This document shows, piece after piece, positions 52,692 through 63,266 of a stretch of DNA of 64,000 nt; positions within the stretch are counted from its first letter, which is position 1; every line of letters starts with the position of its first letter. The notes under the pieces were generated by a model, which was not told the DNA's origin, searched no databases, and saw nothing but the letters and a program-made list of their open reading frames with translations. Source of the DNA: Solobacterium sp. (lineage in GTDB: Bacteria; Bacillota_I; Bacilli_A; Erysipelotrichales; Erysipelotrichaceae); assembly GCA_017469885.1 (NCBI GenBank), contig JAFUFO010000038.1, forward strand, positions 124,001 through 188,000, given 5' to 3'. The position numbers and the translations under genes are program-made.

Positions 52692-53978
52692 TTATTTCAG
52701 GAATCCGTGATACTGTTTCTGAGTTAACTGACCTTTCAGCTGCGACACAGTTTCCATAGCCACACCAACAACGATGATGATTCCGGTTCCGCCGAGAGCC
52801 ATACTGCTCGGAAGCGATGTAATGAGCATCGGCAGGAGATACGGAATAACAGCGATAACAGTCAGGGCTGTAGCACCGAGAACGGTAATCCGGTTCAGAA
52901 CCTTTCTGAGATAGGTTCTGGTTTCCGTACCGGGACGGATGCCCGGGATGTACGCGCCGGATTTTCCGAGATTTTCCGCGATCTTGTCCGGATCAACCTG
53001 AAGATCGGTATAGAAGAATGTGAAGAGGAAGGTCAGGACTGCGTAGATAATCAGTCCGATCGGCTTCTGCACACTCAGGAAGTTGCTGACCTTCTGGTAT
53101 GCATCCTGGTTGATGAAACTCAGGATGATCTGCGGCGCCGTCATGATCGATGACGCGAAGATAACCGGAATAACAGATGCGGAGTTGATTTTAAACGGAA
53201 GATAGGTCATATCTCCGCTTCCCCGTGTATTCGAGCTCGAGGTGTACTGGATCGGGATCTTACGAACCGCGGTTTCCATGATAATGACACCTACGATAAT
53301 TGCGAAGTACAGGATGCAGTACAGCAGGAACTGCAGCACACCGCTGAACATCGCACCCGCTTCCGCGCCGCCTACCGAGATATTCCAGACCTGTACGAAC
53401 TGTGCCGGCATGTTGGAAACGATACCCGCGAAGATAATGATCGAGATACCGTTGCCGATTCCGAACATGCTGATACGGTCGCCCAGCCAGATCAGGAACT
53501 GTGTTCCCGCTGTAAGGATCGTAGCGGTGAACAGATAGGTGGAGAGTCCGGAAGATGCGAGGATGTTGTACTGCCGGTCAAAGGCATAAACCAGTGAGAT
53601 CGACTGTACAAATGCAAGAACGACTGCGAAGTACCGCGTGATGCGGTCCATCTTCGTTCTTCCGGTCTGACCGGATTTTGCCATCTCGGTCAGGGCCGGA
53701 ATTACATCCATGCTCAGGAGCTGGATGATAATGCTTGAGGTAATGTACGGCGTAACACCAAGCGCAAACACGCTCATCCGTTCGAAGGCGCCGCCTCCGA
53801 GCAGATTCATCATGCTGAGAATGGAGTTATCTGCAATCTGCGCAGAAAGTTTGGCGGCATCCACACCCGGAACCGGGATTGCGGAGCCGATGCGATAGAT
53901 CAGCAGCATGGCCAGTGTGAAGAGAATCTTTTTGCGGATCTCCTTGTTTTTGAACATGCTGGCGAACGTATGCATCAT
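52692..53978 (-). CDS. secY: Preprotein translocase subunit SecY
   Basis: 428 residues, ten membrane helices; PGVDAAKLSAQI in the plug region and GTGIIIVVGVAMETVSQL near the C-terminus are typical. Central channel of Sec export. Start 2 nt after rplO with GAGGTG upstream; a second ATG is at codon 2. Confidence 0.98.
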   Translation of the reverse strand: MMHTFASMFKNKEIRKKILFTLAMLLIYRIGSAIPVPGVDAAKLSAQIADNSILSMMNLLGGGAFERMSVFALGVTPYITSSIIIQLLSMDVIPALTEMAKSGQTGRTKMDRITRYFAVVLAFVQSISLVYAFDRQYNILASSGLSTYLFTATILTAGTQFLIWLGDRISMFGIGNGISIIIFAGIVSNMPAQFVQVWNISVGGAEAGAMFSGVLQFLLYCILYFAIIVGVIIMETAVRKIPIQYTSSSNTRGSGDMTYLPFKINSASVIPVIFASSIMTAPQIILSFINQDAYQKVSNFLSVQKPIGLIIYAVLTFLFTFFYTDLQVDPDKIAENLGKSGAYIPGIRPGTETRTYLRKVLNRITVLGATALTVIAVIPYLLPMLITSLPSSMALGGTGIIIVVGVAMETVSQLKGQLTQKQYHGFLK

Positions 53979-53980
53979 GA

Positions 53981-54421
53981 TTACAGCACCTCGGCTGTTC
54001 CGCCTGCTGCTTCGATTGCCTTCTTAGCCGATTCGGAGAACTTCGCTGCCTTGACAGTGAGCTTCTTCTCGAGCGCGCCTCTTCCGAGGACCTTAACGCC
54101 GTCGAGCTGCTTCTTGACAAGACCGGCAGCCTTCAGAGCTTCGAAGTCAACTGTGACACCCTCGTCGAACTTGTTGAGATCCTCAACATTGACGATCGCA
54201 TATTCCTTGCGGTTCATGTTTGTGAATCCGCGCTTCGGGAAACGCTTGAATGCAGGTGTCTGTCCGCCTTCAAATCCGATTGCGACACCTCCGCCGCTTC
54301 TCGAATTCTGACCCTTCTGACCCTTGCCGGAAGTCTTTCCGTTTCCGGAACCCTGGCCGCGGCCAATGCGCTTGGATACGAAGCGGGCTCCTTCAGTCGC
54401 TTTCAATTCATTCAGTTTCAT
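53981..54421 (-). CDS. rplO: 50S ribosomal protein L15
   Basis: 146 residues; Gly-rich [22 protein letters not shown]-terminal arm region and [15 protein letters not shown]. It directly follows rpsE with a 14-nt gap, so there is no room for rpmD (L30), which normally lies here. Confidence 0.98.
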   Translation of the reverse strand: MKLNELKATEGARFVSKRIGRGQGSGNGKTSGKGQKGQNSRSGGGVAIGFEGGQTPAFKRFPKRGFTNMNRKEYAIVNVEDLNKFDEGVTVDFEALKAAGLVKKQLDGVKVLGRGALEKKLTVKAAKFSESAKKAIEAAGGTAEVL

Positions 54422-54435
54422 CGAGATACCCCTCC

Positions 54436-54981
54436 TTAGCGAATCTCGCTGACTTTCTTGTCACGGAGTTTCGCGACATCGTCAACGGTACGCATCTTTG
54501 CCAGCGCATCAATTGTCGCATAAACGATATTGACGCTTGTGCGGCTGCCGATCACCTTGGACAGGACATCGGTAACGCCTGCGAGTTCGAGAATCGAACG
54601 AACTGCGCCGCCGGCGATAACTCCGGTACCAGGAGCGGCAGGCTTCAGGACAACGGATGTTGCACCATGCTTTCCGATTGCATCGGAAGGAACAGTGAGG
54701 TTGTTCGCACCTGCTTCCTTGTTGTTCTTAACAAGCTGTACACGGAATACATTTTTAACTGCAGCTTCGTTAGCCTTCTTGATTGCATCAGGAACTTCTG
54801 CTGCCTTCCCCATGCCGAATCCGATACGGCCCTTGTGGTCACCGACCACAACGAGAGCCGAGAAACGCATACGGCGTCCGCCCTTCACGGTTTTGGAAAC
54901 GCGGTTAATGGAGACTACTACATCATCGAACTCTTTCGGTTCGCGAGGTTTTCTGAACGGTTTTCTTCCTTCGTTAGCCAT
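54436..54981 (-). CDS. rpsE: 30S ribosomal protein S5
   Basis: 181 residues; [20 protein letters not shown] and GYGMGKA-like [15 protein letters not shown] segment, then the C-terminal S5 domain. Fidelity and mRNA helicase site. Confidence 0.98.
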   Translation of the reverse strand: MANEGRKPFRKPREPKEFDDVVVSINRVSKTVKGGRRMRFSALVVVGDHKGRIGFGMGKAAEVPDAIKKANEAAVKNVFRVQLVKNNKEAGANNLTVPSDAIGKHGATSVVLKPAAPGTGVIAGGAVRSILELAGVTDVLSKVIGSRTSVNIVYATIDALAKMRTVDDVAKLRDKKVSEIR

Positions 54982-54996
54982 TGTATTCTCCTCCCC

Positions 54997-55353
54997 TTAG
55001 AACTTCAGTCCTGCTTCGCGGGCTGCATCAGCCAGCGCCTGGACTCTTCCGTGATAGACATAGCCGCCGCGGTCAAACCGGACGGATTCGATACTGAGTG
55101 CTTTGCATTTTTCAGCGATGTCGGCACCGACCTTCTTCGCTGCTTCAATGTTTCCGCCCTGCTCAAGCTTCAGTACTACAGAGCTGGACGCAGCCAGTGT
55201 CTTACCGGTTGTGTCATCGATGATCTGTGCGTAAATCTGCTTGTTGGAACGGAAGACATTCAGTCTCGGGCAGTCGGGAGTTCCGCTGACAACCCGGCGT
55301 ACACGCTTATGTCTGCGCAGACGCTCTTCATTTTTTCTTGTCTTTTTCAGCAT
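54997..55353 (-). CDS. rplR: 50S ribosomal protein L18
   Basis: 118 residues; basic N-terminus, [18 protein letters not shown] and the C-terminal [19 protein letters not shown]. 5S rRNA binding. Confidence 0.98.
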   Translation of the reverse strand: MLKKTRKNEERLRRHKRVRRVVSGTPDCPRLNVFRSNKQIYAQIIDDTTGKTLAASSSVVLKLEQGGNIEAAKKVGADIAEKCKALSIESVRFDRGGYVYHGRVQALADAAREAGLKF

Positions 55354-55371
55354 TGTACTCTCTCCTTCCCA

Positions 55372-55920
55372 TTACTTCTTCGCAGCAGCGGTCTTACCTT
55401 CCTTACGACGGATATGCTCGTCCTTGTAACGGACACCCTTTCCTCCGTAAGGCTCCGGCTTACGCTTCGCTCTTACATTTGCCGCAAACTCACCGACGCG
55501 CTGTTTGTCGATGCCGGTAACCGTAATGGTATTTGCATCCGGGCATTCAACCTTGACGTCAGACGGGATCTCCATCTCGATCGGATGAGAGAAGCCGAGG
55601 TTCATTGTGAGCTTGTTGCCGGAGATCGCAGCACGGTAACCGATACCGACGATCTGCAGAATCTTTGTGTAGTTCTTTTCGCAGCCTTCAATCATGGTTG
55701 CGATGAGGGCACGTGTTGTGCCGTGGAGCTGCTTGGTGTGCTTGTCCTCGTTAGGACGGGTGACTGTAACGGTTCCGTCCTTAACTTCAATACCCATGAG
55801 CGGGGAGAACTTTCTTACGAGCGTTCCCTTAGGACCTTTCACCGTCACCTCATTCCCTTCAGCGACGGTAACTTCGACGCCTGCAGGAATGGTAATCAGC
55901 TTATTACCGATACGTGACAT
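55372..55920 (-). CDS. rplF: 50S ribosomal protein L6
   Basis: 182 residues; two L6 repeats, with GPKGTLVRKFSP in the first and KPEPYGGKGVRYKDE near the C-terminus. Confidence 0.98.
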   Translation of the reverse strand: MSRIGNKLITIPAGVEVTVAEGNEVTVKGPKGTLVRKFSPLMGIEVKDGTVTVTRPNEDKHTKQLHGTTRALIATMIEGCEKNYTKILQIVGIGYRAAISGNKLTMNLGFSHPIEMEIPSDVKVECPDANTITVTGIDKQRVGEFAANVRAKRKPEPYGGKGVRYKDEHIRRKEGKTAAAKK

Positions 55921-55942
55921 TTCGTTTTCCTTTCCTTACGTA

Positions 55943-56344
55943 TTACCAGACGTAAGCGACGACTTCGCCGCCTGCGTGCTGTTTGCGTGCTTCCTTGTCT
56001 GTCATCATTCCGTTGGATGTGGAGATGATTGCGATTCCGAGTCCGTTGAGAACCTTCGGAACATTGTCGCCCTTCGTGTAGACACGGAGGCCCGGCTTGG
56101 AAATACGCTTGATACCTGTGATTACAGGGCGCTTGTCAGCGCTGTACTTCAGCGTGACGGTCATCTTCTTCTGGATGCCTTCTCCGCTGACTTCATACTT
56201 CGCGATGTAACCCTCTTCCTTGAGGATACGTGCGATTTCAACTTTTACCTTGGATACCGGGGCAACGTCAACGGTTTCCATTTTTGCCTGCATACCGTTG
56301 CGGATTCTGGTAAGCATATCGGCGATAGGATCTGTCATGTTCAT
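55943..56344 (-). CDS. rpsH: 30S ribosomal protein S8
   Basis: 133 residues; [15 protein letters not shown] start and the C-terminal [17 protein letters not shown] rRNA-binding loop. In other bacteria S8 represses the spc operon by binding its mRNA. Confidence 0.98.
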   Translation of the reverse strand: MNMTDPIADMLTRIRNGMQAKMETVDVAPVSKVKVEIARILKEEGYIAKYEVSGEGIQKKMTVTLKYSADKRPVITGIKRISKPGLRVYTKGDNVPKVLNGLGIAIISTSNGMMTDKEARKQHAGGEVVAYVW

Positions 56345-56364
56345 AGTTCAATCTCCTCCAATCC

Positions 56365-56550
56365 TTACCAGCTTGCCTTCTTGACGCCCGGGATCTGGCC
56401 CTGATAAGCCAGCTCTCTGAAGCAGATACGGCAAACCTTGTACTTTCTTAATACGGAATGCGGACGACCGCAGCGCTCGCAGCGTGTGTACTCCCGAGTG
56501 GAGAACTTAGCAGGACGGCTCTGTCTGACCTTCTGTGATGTCTTTGCCAT
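56365..56550 (-). CDS. rpsZ: 30S ribosomal protein S14, zinc type
   Basis: 61 residues, the short zinc-binding form, with CERCG and CRICF cysteine pairs. The gene order rplE-rpsZ-rpsH is standard. Confidence 0.98.
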   Translation of the reverse strand: MAKTSQKVRQSRPAKFSTREYTRCERCGRPHSVLRKYKVCRICFRELAYQGQIPGVKKASW

Positions 56551-56553
56551 AAA

Positions 56554-57102
56554 TTAAGCCTCCTTCTTCGCGAACGGCATGCCCATCTGAGAGAGCAGCG
56601 CATACGCTTCCTTGTTTGTGTTGGCACTTGTGACGATGACGATGTCCATACCTCTGACCTTGTTGACCTTGTCGAAGTTGATTTCCGGGAAGATCAGCTG
56701 TTCCTTGACACCGAGTGTGTAGTTTCCGCGGCCATCGAATGCGGTAGCGGATACGCCGTGGAAGTCACGGACACGCGGCAGGGAAATGTTGAACAGCTTG
56801 TCGAGGAAGTCGTACATGCGGTCACCGCGGAGGGTAACCTTTGTACCGATCTGCATGCCTTCACGAAGCTTGAAGTTCGCAATGGACTTTTTAGCCTTTG
56901 TGATGACCGGCTTCTGACCGGCGATCTGTGTGAGCTCTGCGACAGCCTCTTCGAGTGCCTTCGGATTTGTGATGGCATCACCAACACCGAGGTTGATGAC
57001 GACCTTCTCGATTTTCGGGCACTGCATCGGTGTCGTATATCCGAATTCCTTGATCAGGGAAGGCTTAACGGATTCGTTATATTTCTGTAACAGACGATTC
57101 AT
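56554..57102 (-). CDS. rplE: 50S ribosomal protein L5
   Basis: 182 residues; [33 protein letters not shown] and the C-terminal [16 protein letters not shown]. The start overlaps rplX by one base. Confidence 0.98.
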   Translation of the reverse strand: MNRLLQKYNESVKPSLIKEFGYTTPMQCPKIEKVVINLGVGDAITNPKALEEAVAELTQIAGQKPVITKAKKSIANFKLREGMQIGTKVTLRGDRMYDFLDKLFNISLPRVRDFHGVSATAFDGRGNYTLGVKEQLIFPEINFDKVNKVRGMDIVIVTSANTNKEAYALLSQMGMPFAKKEA

Positions 57103-57425
57103 TACTTCTTAGCCTCCTTGATCTCTTTACCGGTCTTCTTGTTGACGCGGACCTTTTTGCCCTTGTCAGTAACCTTCGAGCCGAGCTTGACTGCTGTCTT
57201 GCCCTTCTCATCGTAGAACGCAACGTTGGACGCATCGATCGGAGCTTCGTGCTCGACGATGCCGCCTTCCGGATTCTGCTGCGTCGGCTTCAGCGATTTC
57301 TTGATGAGGTTGACGCCTTCAACGATGATCTTGTTGGTTTTCGGGGAAACCGCCTTGACCTCGCCGACCGTTCCTTTGTAGTGGCCGCTGATGACCTTTA
57401 CCTTATCACCTGTTTTGATCTTCAT
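57102..57425 (-). CDS. rplX: 50S ribosomal protein L24
   Basis: 107 residues; KOW motif [20 protein letters not shown] at the N-terminus and a lysine-rich C-terminus. Confidence 0.98.
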   Translation of the reverse strand: MKIKTGDKVKVISGHYKGTVGEVKAVSPKTNKIIVEGVNLIKKSLKPTQQNPEGGIVEHEAPIDASNVAFYDEKGKTAVKLGSKVTDKGKKVRVNKKTGKEIKEAKK

Positions 57426-57438
57426 AGGTTGTTTCTCC

Positions 57439-57807
57439 TTATAAGACTTCCGGCGCCAGGGATACGATCTTCATGTAGCCCTTGTCACGGAGTTCACGTG
57501 CGACCGGACCGAAGATACGGGTTCCCTGCGGGGTGTTGTCTTCCTTGATAATGACGGCTGCGTTTTCATCGAACTTGATGTAGGAGCCGTTCGGACGGGA
57601 TACGCCGTACGCAGTACGGACGATAACCGCCTTGACTACCTGGCCCTGCTTGACAGAGCCGTTGGGGATCGCGGACTTGACAGCGCAGACAACGACATCG
57701 CCGATGTTTGCACTCTTGCGGCGCGAACCGCCGAGGCAGCGGATCACCAGCAATTCCTTAGCACCGGTATTGTCAGCGACCTTCAATCTACTCTCATTCT
57801 GAATCAT
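57439..57807 (-). CDS. rplN: 50S ribosomal protein L14
   Basis: 122 residues; [19 protein letters not shown] start and the [13 protein letters not shown] segment. Standard length. Confidence 0.99.
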   Translation of the reverse strand: MIQNESRLKVADNTGAKELLVIRCLGGSRRKSANIGDVVVCAVKSAIPNGSVKQGQVVKAVIVRTAYGVSRPNGSYIKFDENAAVIIKEDNTPQGTRIFGPVARELRDKGYMKIVSLAPEVL

Positions 57808-57826
57808 TGACTTTCTCCTTTCGTGC

Positions 57827-58090
57827 TTACAGAATTACTGCTTTCTCTACGATGCGGACGAGACGGAAGTGCTTGTCCTTGGAGAGCGGACGGGTCTCCA
57901 TGACCTCGACTACATCTCCGACCTTGGCCTCGTTGTTCTCATCGTGAGCCTTAAACTTTGTGGAATATTTCACCTGTCTTCCGTAGAGCGGATGACTGTG
58001 TGTTGTTGTGATCTCCACAACGATCGTCTTGTCCATCTTGTCGGACACGACGGTACCGCGTAATACCTTACGGCTGTTTCTTTCACTCAT
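57827..58090 (-). CDS. rpsQ: 30S ribosomal protein S17
   Basis: 87 residues; [16 protein letters not shown] and [22 protein letters not shown]-like core with [10 protein letters not shown] near the end. OB-fold 16S rRNA binder. Confidence 0.98.
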   Translation of the reverse strand: MSERNSRKVLRGTVVSDKMDKTIVVEITTTHSHPLYGRQVKYSTKFKAHDENNEAKVGDVVEVMETRPLSKDKHFRLVRIVEKAVIL

Positions 58091-58104
58091 TCCTCATGTC
58101 CTCC

Positions 58105-58308
58105 TCAGTTCTTTTCCGCAGCGTTTGCGCGCTCGGTCTGAACAGTCTTGATTCTGGCGATCGTCTTGCGGATGTCCTTCATCCGTGCGGGATTCTCGAG
58201 CGATCCGGTAGCCTGCTGGAAACGCAGGTTGTAGAGCTCCTCGCTGAGGGAAGCAACTTCCTTCACGAGTTCATCATTGCTCATATCTCTGATTTCTTTT
58301 ACATTCAT
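58105..58308 (-). CDS. rpmC: 50S ribosomal protein L29
   Basis: 67 residues, two helices; the N-terminal KEIRDMSNDELVKEV and NPARMKDIRKTIARIKT are typical. It lies near the exit tunnel. Confidence 0.98.
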   Translation of the reverse strand: MNVKEIRDMSNDELVKEVASLSEELYNLRFQQATGSLENPARMKDIRKTIARIKTVQTERANAAEKN

Positions 58309-58310
58309 GA

Positions 58311-58727
58311 CTACTTAACCTCGCCCTTCTTCGCAAAGCGTGTCTTGACACAGAGTTTGTGGGATCCAAGACGGAGCGCTTCACGTGCGACATCTTCGGG
58401 AACACCTGCGATCTCGAAGAGAACACGGCCCGGCTGAACAACTGCTACCCAGTGATCAGGAGCACCTTTACCGGAACCCATTCGGACTTCCAGCGGCTTC
58501 TTCGTTTTGGAGAGCTGCGGGAATACTTTGATCCAAACCTTACCGGTACGGTCCATGTAACGCGTCATAGCGACACGTGCTGCTTCCAGCTGGTTGCTGG
58601 AGACGTATGCACCTTCGTCTGCGACAAGTCCGTATTCACCGAACGTGATCTCACGTCCTGCTTTTGCACGGCCTTCGTAGCTGAGACGATGCGGTCTTCT
58701 GTACTTAACTCGATTCGGCATTAACAT
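58311..58727 (-). CDS. rplP: 50S ribosomal protein L16
   Basis: 138 residues; [15 protein letters not shown] start agrees with the family, so the first of two close ATGs is used. Contains the [18 protein letters not shown]-like motif ([12 protein letters not shown]). Confidence 0.98.
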   Translation of the reverse strand: MLMPNRVKYRRPHRLSYEGRAKAGREITFGEYGLVADEGAYVSSNQLEAARVAMTRYMDRTGKVWIKVFPQLSKTKKPLEVRMGSGKGAPDHWVAVVQPGRVLFEIAGVPEDVAREALRLGSHKLCVKTRFAKKGEVK

Positions 58728-58729
58728 GA

Positions 58730-59647
58730 TTAATTGTTACCTCCTTCCTGAGGAGCAGCGGCTGCCTCCGCCTGAGGAGCTGCAGGTCTTGCGCCCTGCG
58801 CGTTTCTCGGACGGTCGTTGCGGCTGTTGCGGCGGTCGTTACGGCCTCCGCGTCCGCCTCTGCGGTCTCTCTGGAAACGGCCTTCCGGTGCCTTCGGTTC
58901 TTCAACCATCTTGCCCGGGAGAACTTCACCGCGGCAGATCCAGACTTTTACGCCGATCTTACCGTATGTGGTGTGAGCTTCATCGCTGGCATAGTCGATG
59001 TCGGAACGCAGTGTGTGCAGCGGAACGACGCCCTGTGAATAGCCTTCTTTACGAGCGATTTCAGCGCCTCCCAGACGTCCGGAAGCGAGGGTCTTGATTC
59101 CCTTTGCGCCGGAACGCATGGTCTGCTGGATCGCCTTCTTCTGTGCGATACGGAAGGACTGACGAGCTTCGAGCTGTTCGCAGATCTTGCGCGCAACCAG
59201 GTGTGCGTCGAGATCCGGATTCGCAACAGCGACGACGTCAATCTTGACATTCTTTCCGTTTGTGATCTTCTTCAGTTCCTTCTTCAGAACTGTGATCTTG
59301 TCGGCTGCCTTCTTTGCAGGAGCCTTAGCGTCTGCAGCGGGTGCTGCTTCTGCCGGTGTTTCCACAGCCTGTGCAGGAGCCTTGCGGTCCGCACCTCTGC
59401 GGTCATCGCTGCGGCCGAGGGCTGCGCCCGGGCGCGAGCAGCGGATTACTACGTGAACATCGGAGCCTGTGCGTTCGATTTCAACGCGGCTTACATATGC
59501 ATCACGGAGTGTCTTTTCAATGTGCTTGCGGATCTTGATGTCTTCATTCAGAAGATCTCCGAAATCAGCTTTTTCTGCGTACCATCTGGACTCCCAGTCA
59601 CGGATGACACCTACGCGCATGCCGATCGGGCTTACTTTCTGTCCCAT
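58730..59647 (-). CDS. rpsC: 30S ribosomal protein S3 with KH-loop insert and long tail
   Basis: 305 residues against a usual 210-230. The N-terminal domain ([20 protein letters not shown]) and the C-terminal S3 domain ([36 protein letters not shown]) are normal. In the KH domain, the family sequence RPGxxIGKGG is replaced by [11 protein letters not shown], so the second Gly of the GXXG loop is missing. A ~35-residue Ala/Pro-rich segment (about 80-115) then precedes the next KH helix. A ~55-residue Arg/Gly/Asn then Ala-rich tail follows residue 250. No frameshift is evident. Confidence 0.95.
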   Translation of the reverse strand: MGQKVSPIGMRVGVIRDWESRWYAEKADFGDLLNEDIKIRKHIEKTLRDAYVSRVEIERTGSDVHVVIRCSRPGAALGRSDDRRGADRKAPAQAVETPAEAAPAADAKAPAKKAADKITVLKKELKKITNGKNVKIDVVAVANPDLDAHLVARKICEQLEARQSFRIAQKKAIQQTMRSGAKGIKTLASGRLGGAEIARKEGYSQGVVPLHTLRSDIDYASDEAHTTYGKIGVKVWICRGEVLPGKMVEEPKAPEGRFQRDRRGGRGGRNDRRNSRNDRPRNAQGARPAAPQAEAAAAPQEGGNN

Positions 59648-59664
59648 TTGTCGATCTCCCTTCC

Positions 59665-60000
59665 TTACTTCTCATCCGAAACCACAACTGTGATGTGGCT
59701 CGTTCTCTTGAGGATCTGTGATGCGCTTCCCTTCGCGCGGGGCATATAGCGCTTCATGACCAGACCTTCGTCCGCGTAACATGTTTTGATGTAGAGCTCA
59801 TCGCGATTGAGCTGATGGTTATGTTCCGCATTCGCTGCGGCACTCTTTACGACCTTCGCGATCGCGCCTGCTGCCTGGTTCGGAATGAACTCCAGCATAG
59901 CCAGCGCTTCATCCACGTTCTTGCCGCGGATGTTGTCCAGCACAAGGCGAGCCTTGCGGGGAGTAACGCGAACGGTCTTTGCGGTTGCTTTAACGTCCAT
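59665..60000 (-). CDS. rplV: 50S ribosomal protein L22
   Basis: 111 residues; [23 protein letters not shown] and the extended loop [17 protein letters not shown] that lines the exit tunnel. Confidence 0.99.
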   Translation of the reverse strand: MDVKATAKTVRVTPRKARLVLDNIRGKNVDEALAMLEFIPNQAAGAIAKVVKSAAANAEHNHQLNRDELYIKTCYADEGLVMKRYMPRAKGSASQILKRTSHITVVVSDEK

Positions 60001-60021
60001 TATTCTTTACTCTCCTTCTTC

Positions 60022-60288
60022 TTACGCCTTATCGGAGCCGTGGCCGCCGAACCGGCGGGTCTGAACGAATTCTCCGAGCTTATGTCCGACCATGTCTTCG
60101 GTTACATAGACAGGCACGTGTTCCTTACCGTTGTATACCGCGAATGTGTGCTCCACGAAACTCGGGTAAATGACTGAACGGCGGGACCATGTCTTGATAA
60201 CTTCTTTTTTGTTCGCCGCGTTCTGTGCTTCGACCTTCTTCATCAGGCTCGCATCACAGAAGGGGCCCTTCTTAAGACTTCTTGCCAT
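60022..60288 (-). CDS. rpsS: 30S ribosomal protein S19
   Basis: 88 residues; [15 protein letters not shown] start and [15 protein letters not shown]. Head protein next to S13. Confidence 0.99.
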   Translation of the reverse strand: MARSLKKGPFCDASLMKKVEAQNAANKKEVIKTWSRRSVIYPSFVEHTFAVYNGKEHVPVYVTEDMVGHKLGEFVQTRRFGGHGSDKA

Positions 60289-60309
60289 CTTTTAACTTTC
60301 TCCTTTCAG

Positions 60310-61143
60310 TTATTTGCCGTTGCGTCTCGTCATGATGAGCGCATTGGATGCTTTCTTATGCTTGCGGGTCTTGACGCCCATAGCCTTCTTGCCCCAAGGG
60401 GTCATCGGGCTCTTGCGTCCGATCGGGGTCTTACCTTCACCACCACCGTGCGGATGGTCGACCGGGTTCATCGCAGAACCTCTGACGGTCGGGCGGATGC
60501 CCTTCCAGCGGTTGCGGCCTGCCTTACCCCAGTTGATGAGGGAGTAGTCCTCGTTGCCGACGACACCGATCGTAGCGCGGCAGTTGTTGCGGACCTTGCG
60601 GACTTCGCCGGAGGACAGACGCAGTGTTGCGTACGGACCGTCGAAACCGAGGATCTGTGCGCTGCATCCTGCAGCTCTTGCCATCTGGCCGCCCTTGCCC
60701 GGAACCAGCTCAACGCAGTGAACGAAGGTACCTTCGGGGATGTTTCTCAGTTCCATCGCATTTCCGACCTTGATGTCAGCTGCGACGCCGGAGACGATCT
60801 TGTTTCCGACTTCGAGCTGCTGCGGAGCGATGATGTAACGCTTTTCGCCATCGACATAGTTGATCAGAGCGATGTTTGCATTACGGTTCGGATCGTATTC
60901 GATCGCTGCGACAACACCGACGACATCATCCTTGTTGCGCTTGAAGTCAACGATACGGTACTTCTGCTTAACACCGCCGCCCTGATGGCGTGTTGTGATG
61001 CGGCCTGTATTGCCGCGGCCACCCTTGCTCTTCTTCGGAGCCAGCAGGCTCTTCTCAGGAGTGGACTTGGTAATCCGATCATTTGCCAGGGTCGTCATGT
61101 TACGGCGGCCGTTGGTGGTCGGCTTGTACTTTTTAATAGCCAT
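60310..61143 (-). CDS. rplB: 50S ribosomal protein L2
   Basis: 277 residues; [20 protein letters not shown], and the peptidyl-transferase-region loop [20 protein letters not shown] with the conserved His. Standard. Confidence 0.99.
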   Translation of the reverse strand: MAIKKYKPTTNGRRNMTTLANDRITKSTPEKSLLAPKKSKGGRGNTGRITTRHQGGGVKQKYRIVDFKRNKDDVVGVVAAIEYDPNRNANIALINYVDGEKRYIIAPQQLEVGNKIVSGVAADIKVGNAMELRNIPEGTFVHCVELVPGKGGQMARAAGCSAQILGFDGPYATLRLSSGEVRKVRNNCRATIGVVGNEDYSLINWGKAGRNRWKGIRPTVRGSAMNPVDHPHGGGEGKTPIGRKSPMTPWGKKAMGVKTRKHKKASNALIMTRRNGK

Positions 61144-61204
61144 TTTCCTTTACTTTCCTTTCGCGATTATCCGGAGATAGCGAATTCCTCCGATAGTTTA
61201 CTTC

Positions 61205-61492
61205 TCAGTTCTCATCGAACAGGGTGATATCCTGTCCTTCCGGAAGCTTGACAACAGCCTTGCGGACCGCGTTTGTCTTTCCGACATAACGGCCCATCCG
61301 CTTTGTCTTCGGGCGAACATTCACAATGTTCACTTTCTCCGGCTTAATGTTGTAGATCTCCTGAATAGCCTGTGCAACTGCAGTCTTGTTAGCGTCCTTG
61401 GCAACTTCGAATGTGATCTTGTTGTCTTCGCTGTTCTGACGCATACTCTTTTCGGTGATGATCGGGCGAATGATGATGTCTCTAGCGCTCAT
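61205..61492 (-). CDS. rplW: 50S ribosomal protein L23
   Basis: 95 residues; DIIIRPIITEKSM start, FEVAKDANKTAVAQAI and the loop KTKRMGRYVGKTNA. Exit-tunnel docking site for SRP and trigger factor. One-base overlap with rplD; 61 nt separate it from rplB. Confidence 0.98.
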   Translation of the reverse strand: MSARDIIIRPIITEKSMRQNSEDNKITFEVAKDANKTAVAQAIQEIYNIKPEKVNIVNVRPKTKRMGRYVGKTNAVRKAVVKLPEGQDITLFDEN

Positions 61493-62121
61493 TATGCGAA
61501 TACCTCCCCGGCAACTTCCGCTGCCTTCTCGGTGAAGACAATCCTGTCAGCGTTGACGATGTCATAGACATTGAGTTCACCGACTGTGACAAGCGCTGCG
61601 TTCGGGATGTTGTTCATCGCGATCATCGCGTTAGCGAAGTCATCCGATGCATCTGCGACGAAGAGCGTCTTGCGTTCGAATCCGAAGGCCTTCATCAGAG
61701 CGACTGCCTTCTTTGTCTTGAAATCTTCGAAGCCCAGGTTTTCGATCACGGTGAGACCGTTGTCCTGAACCTTTGCGCTCAGCGCAGAGCGGAGCGCGAG
61801 TCTGCGAACCTTACGGTTGAGCTTGAATCCATACTTGCGCGGATGCGGACCGAACGCGATTGCGCCGTGTCTCCACTGTGTCGCGCGGGTCGAACCCTGA
61901 CGGGCACGGCCGGTTCCCTTCTGGCGGAACGGCTTCTTGCCGGTGCCGCTGACATACGCTCTTGTCAGAGTGTTGTGCGTGCCCTGTCTCTGGCCGGCCA
62001 GATAAGCAAGGATCGTGTCGTACATTGCCTGTTCGTTCGGTTCGATTCCGAATACCGCGTCGGACAGCTCGATGGATTTAACGACCTTGGCTTCCTGATT
62101 GTAAACATCAATCTTGGACAT
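61492..62121 (-). CDS. rplD: 50S ribosomal protein L4
   Basis: 209 residues; basic loop GTHNTLTRAYVSGTGKKPF, RQKGTGRARQGSTRATQWR and HPRKYGFKLNRKVRRLALR. In other bacteria L4 controls the S10 operon leader. Confidence 0.98.
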   Translation of the reverse strand: MSKIDVYNQEAKVVKSIELSDAVFGIEPNEQAMYDTILAYLAGQRQGTHNTLTRAYVSGTGKKPFRQKGTGRARQGSTRATQWRHGAIAFGPHPRKYGFKLNRKVRRLALRSALSAKVQDNGLTVIENLGFEDFKTKKAVALMKAFGFERKTLFVADASDDFANAMIAMNNIPNAALVTVGELNVYDIVNADRIVFTEKAAEVAGEVFA

Positions 62122-62130
62122 GGTTTAACC

Positions 62131-62931
62131 TCACTTTCCCTTGCGGGCATCACTGGCCGCTTTTTTCTTTGCGGCTTCAGCAGCTGCCTTTTCTGCAGCT
62201 TCTTCCGCAAGTTCCTTGTTGATTTCTTCGTTGACCTTTTCCAGTTCTTCCTCAACCGAAGCACCCTTGTAGGAGATGAGCTCTTCTACCTTGACGCTCT
62301 TGACCGGCTTGACTGTGGTCTTGATGGTAACGAGGCCTTTGCGCGGACCCGGTACATTTCCCTTGACGAGGATGTATCCCTCTTCCGCGTCAACCTTGAC
62401 GATTGTCAGGTTCTGGTTGGTTGTGGCGAATCCGCCTTCCTGACCAGGCATCGGTGCGTTCTTGTTTACGACACCGTTGTTACGGCCGTTGGTAGCGAGG
62501 GAACCGACATGACGATGATGTCCGGAACCGTGGGACTTCGGACCGATCGTTCCGTTGTTGCGGACGATGACGCCGTTGTATCCCTTACCTTTGGAGATAC
62601 CGGAGATGTCGACGATATCGCCTGCGGCGAAGATGTCAGCCTTGACTTCTGCGCCGGTCTCAAGGTTCATCATTTCATCTGCCTTGATCTCGCGGATAAA
62701 CTTCTTCGGTGCAGTGTTGGCCTTCTTTGCGTGGCCGATCGCTGCCTTGGTAGCTCTGGACTCCTTGACGTCCTCATAGCCGAGCTGAATTGCTTCGTAG
62801 CCGTCTGTTTCCTTCGTCTTCTTCTGAAGAACGATGTTCGGCTGTACTTCGATGACAGTGACCGGAATCAGCGCACCGTCAATGGTGAATACCTGGGTCA
62901 TACCCAGCTTTCTTCCTAAAATACCTTTCAT
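62131..62931 (-). CDS. rplC: 50S ribosomal protein L3 with C-terminal extension
   Basis: 266 residues against about 210 usually. The core (KGILGRKLGMTQVF, DISGISKGKGYNGVI, HGSGHHRHVGS, PGPRKGLVTIK) is complete. The last ~50 residues are an added helical Glu/Ala/Lys-rich tail. The central loop reads NNGVVNKNAPMPGQEGG where many L3 have KGKRMPGRMGG. Confidence 0.96.
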   Translation of the reverse strand: MKGILGRKLGMTQVFTIDGALIPVTVIEVQPNIVLQKKTKETDGYEAIQLGYEDVKESRATKAAIGHAKKANTAPKKFIREIKADEMMNLETGAEVKADIFAAGDIVDISGISKGKGYNGVIVRNNGTIGPKSHGSGHHRHVGSLATNGRNNGVVNKNAPMPGQEGGFATTNQNLTIVKVDAEEGYILVKGNVPGPRKGLVTIKTTVKPVKSVKVEELISYKGASVEEELEKVNEEINKELAEEAAEKAAAEAAKKKAASDARKGK

Positions 62932-62954
62932 TCTTTAATTGCCGGTCCTTTCTT

Positions 62955-63266
62955 TTACATCTTGATCTGAACGTCAACGCCGCTCGGCAGATCCAGTCTG
63001 CTCATTGCATCGATCGTTTCCGCTGTCGGACCGATGATCTCAATCAGTCTCTTGTGTGTGCGGATTTCGAACTGCTCACGGCTGTCCTTGTACTTATGAA
63101 CAGCGCGGAGAACGGTGACGACTTCGCGTTCTGTCGGCAGGGGAACAGGTCCGACGATCTTCTTAGCGCCGTGCTTGTCTACGGTTTCAATAATCTTCTT
63201 GGAAGCCGCATCCAGATTTCTGTTCTCATAAGCCTTCAGACGAATTCTCAGAGAGTTTTTTGCCAT
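62955..63266 (-). CDS. rpsJ: 30S ribosomal protein S10
   Basis: 103 residues; [36 protein letters not shown] and the C-terminal [11 protein letters not shown]. First gene of the super-operon; AGGAGG precedes the ATG. Confidence 0.99.
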   Translation of the reverse strand: MAKNSLRIRLKAYENRNLDAASKKIIETVDKHGAKKIVGPVPLPTEREVVTVLRAVHKYKDSREQFEIRTHKRLIEIIGPTAETIDAMSRLDLPSGVDVQIKM

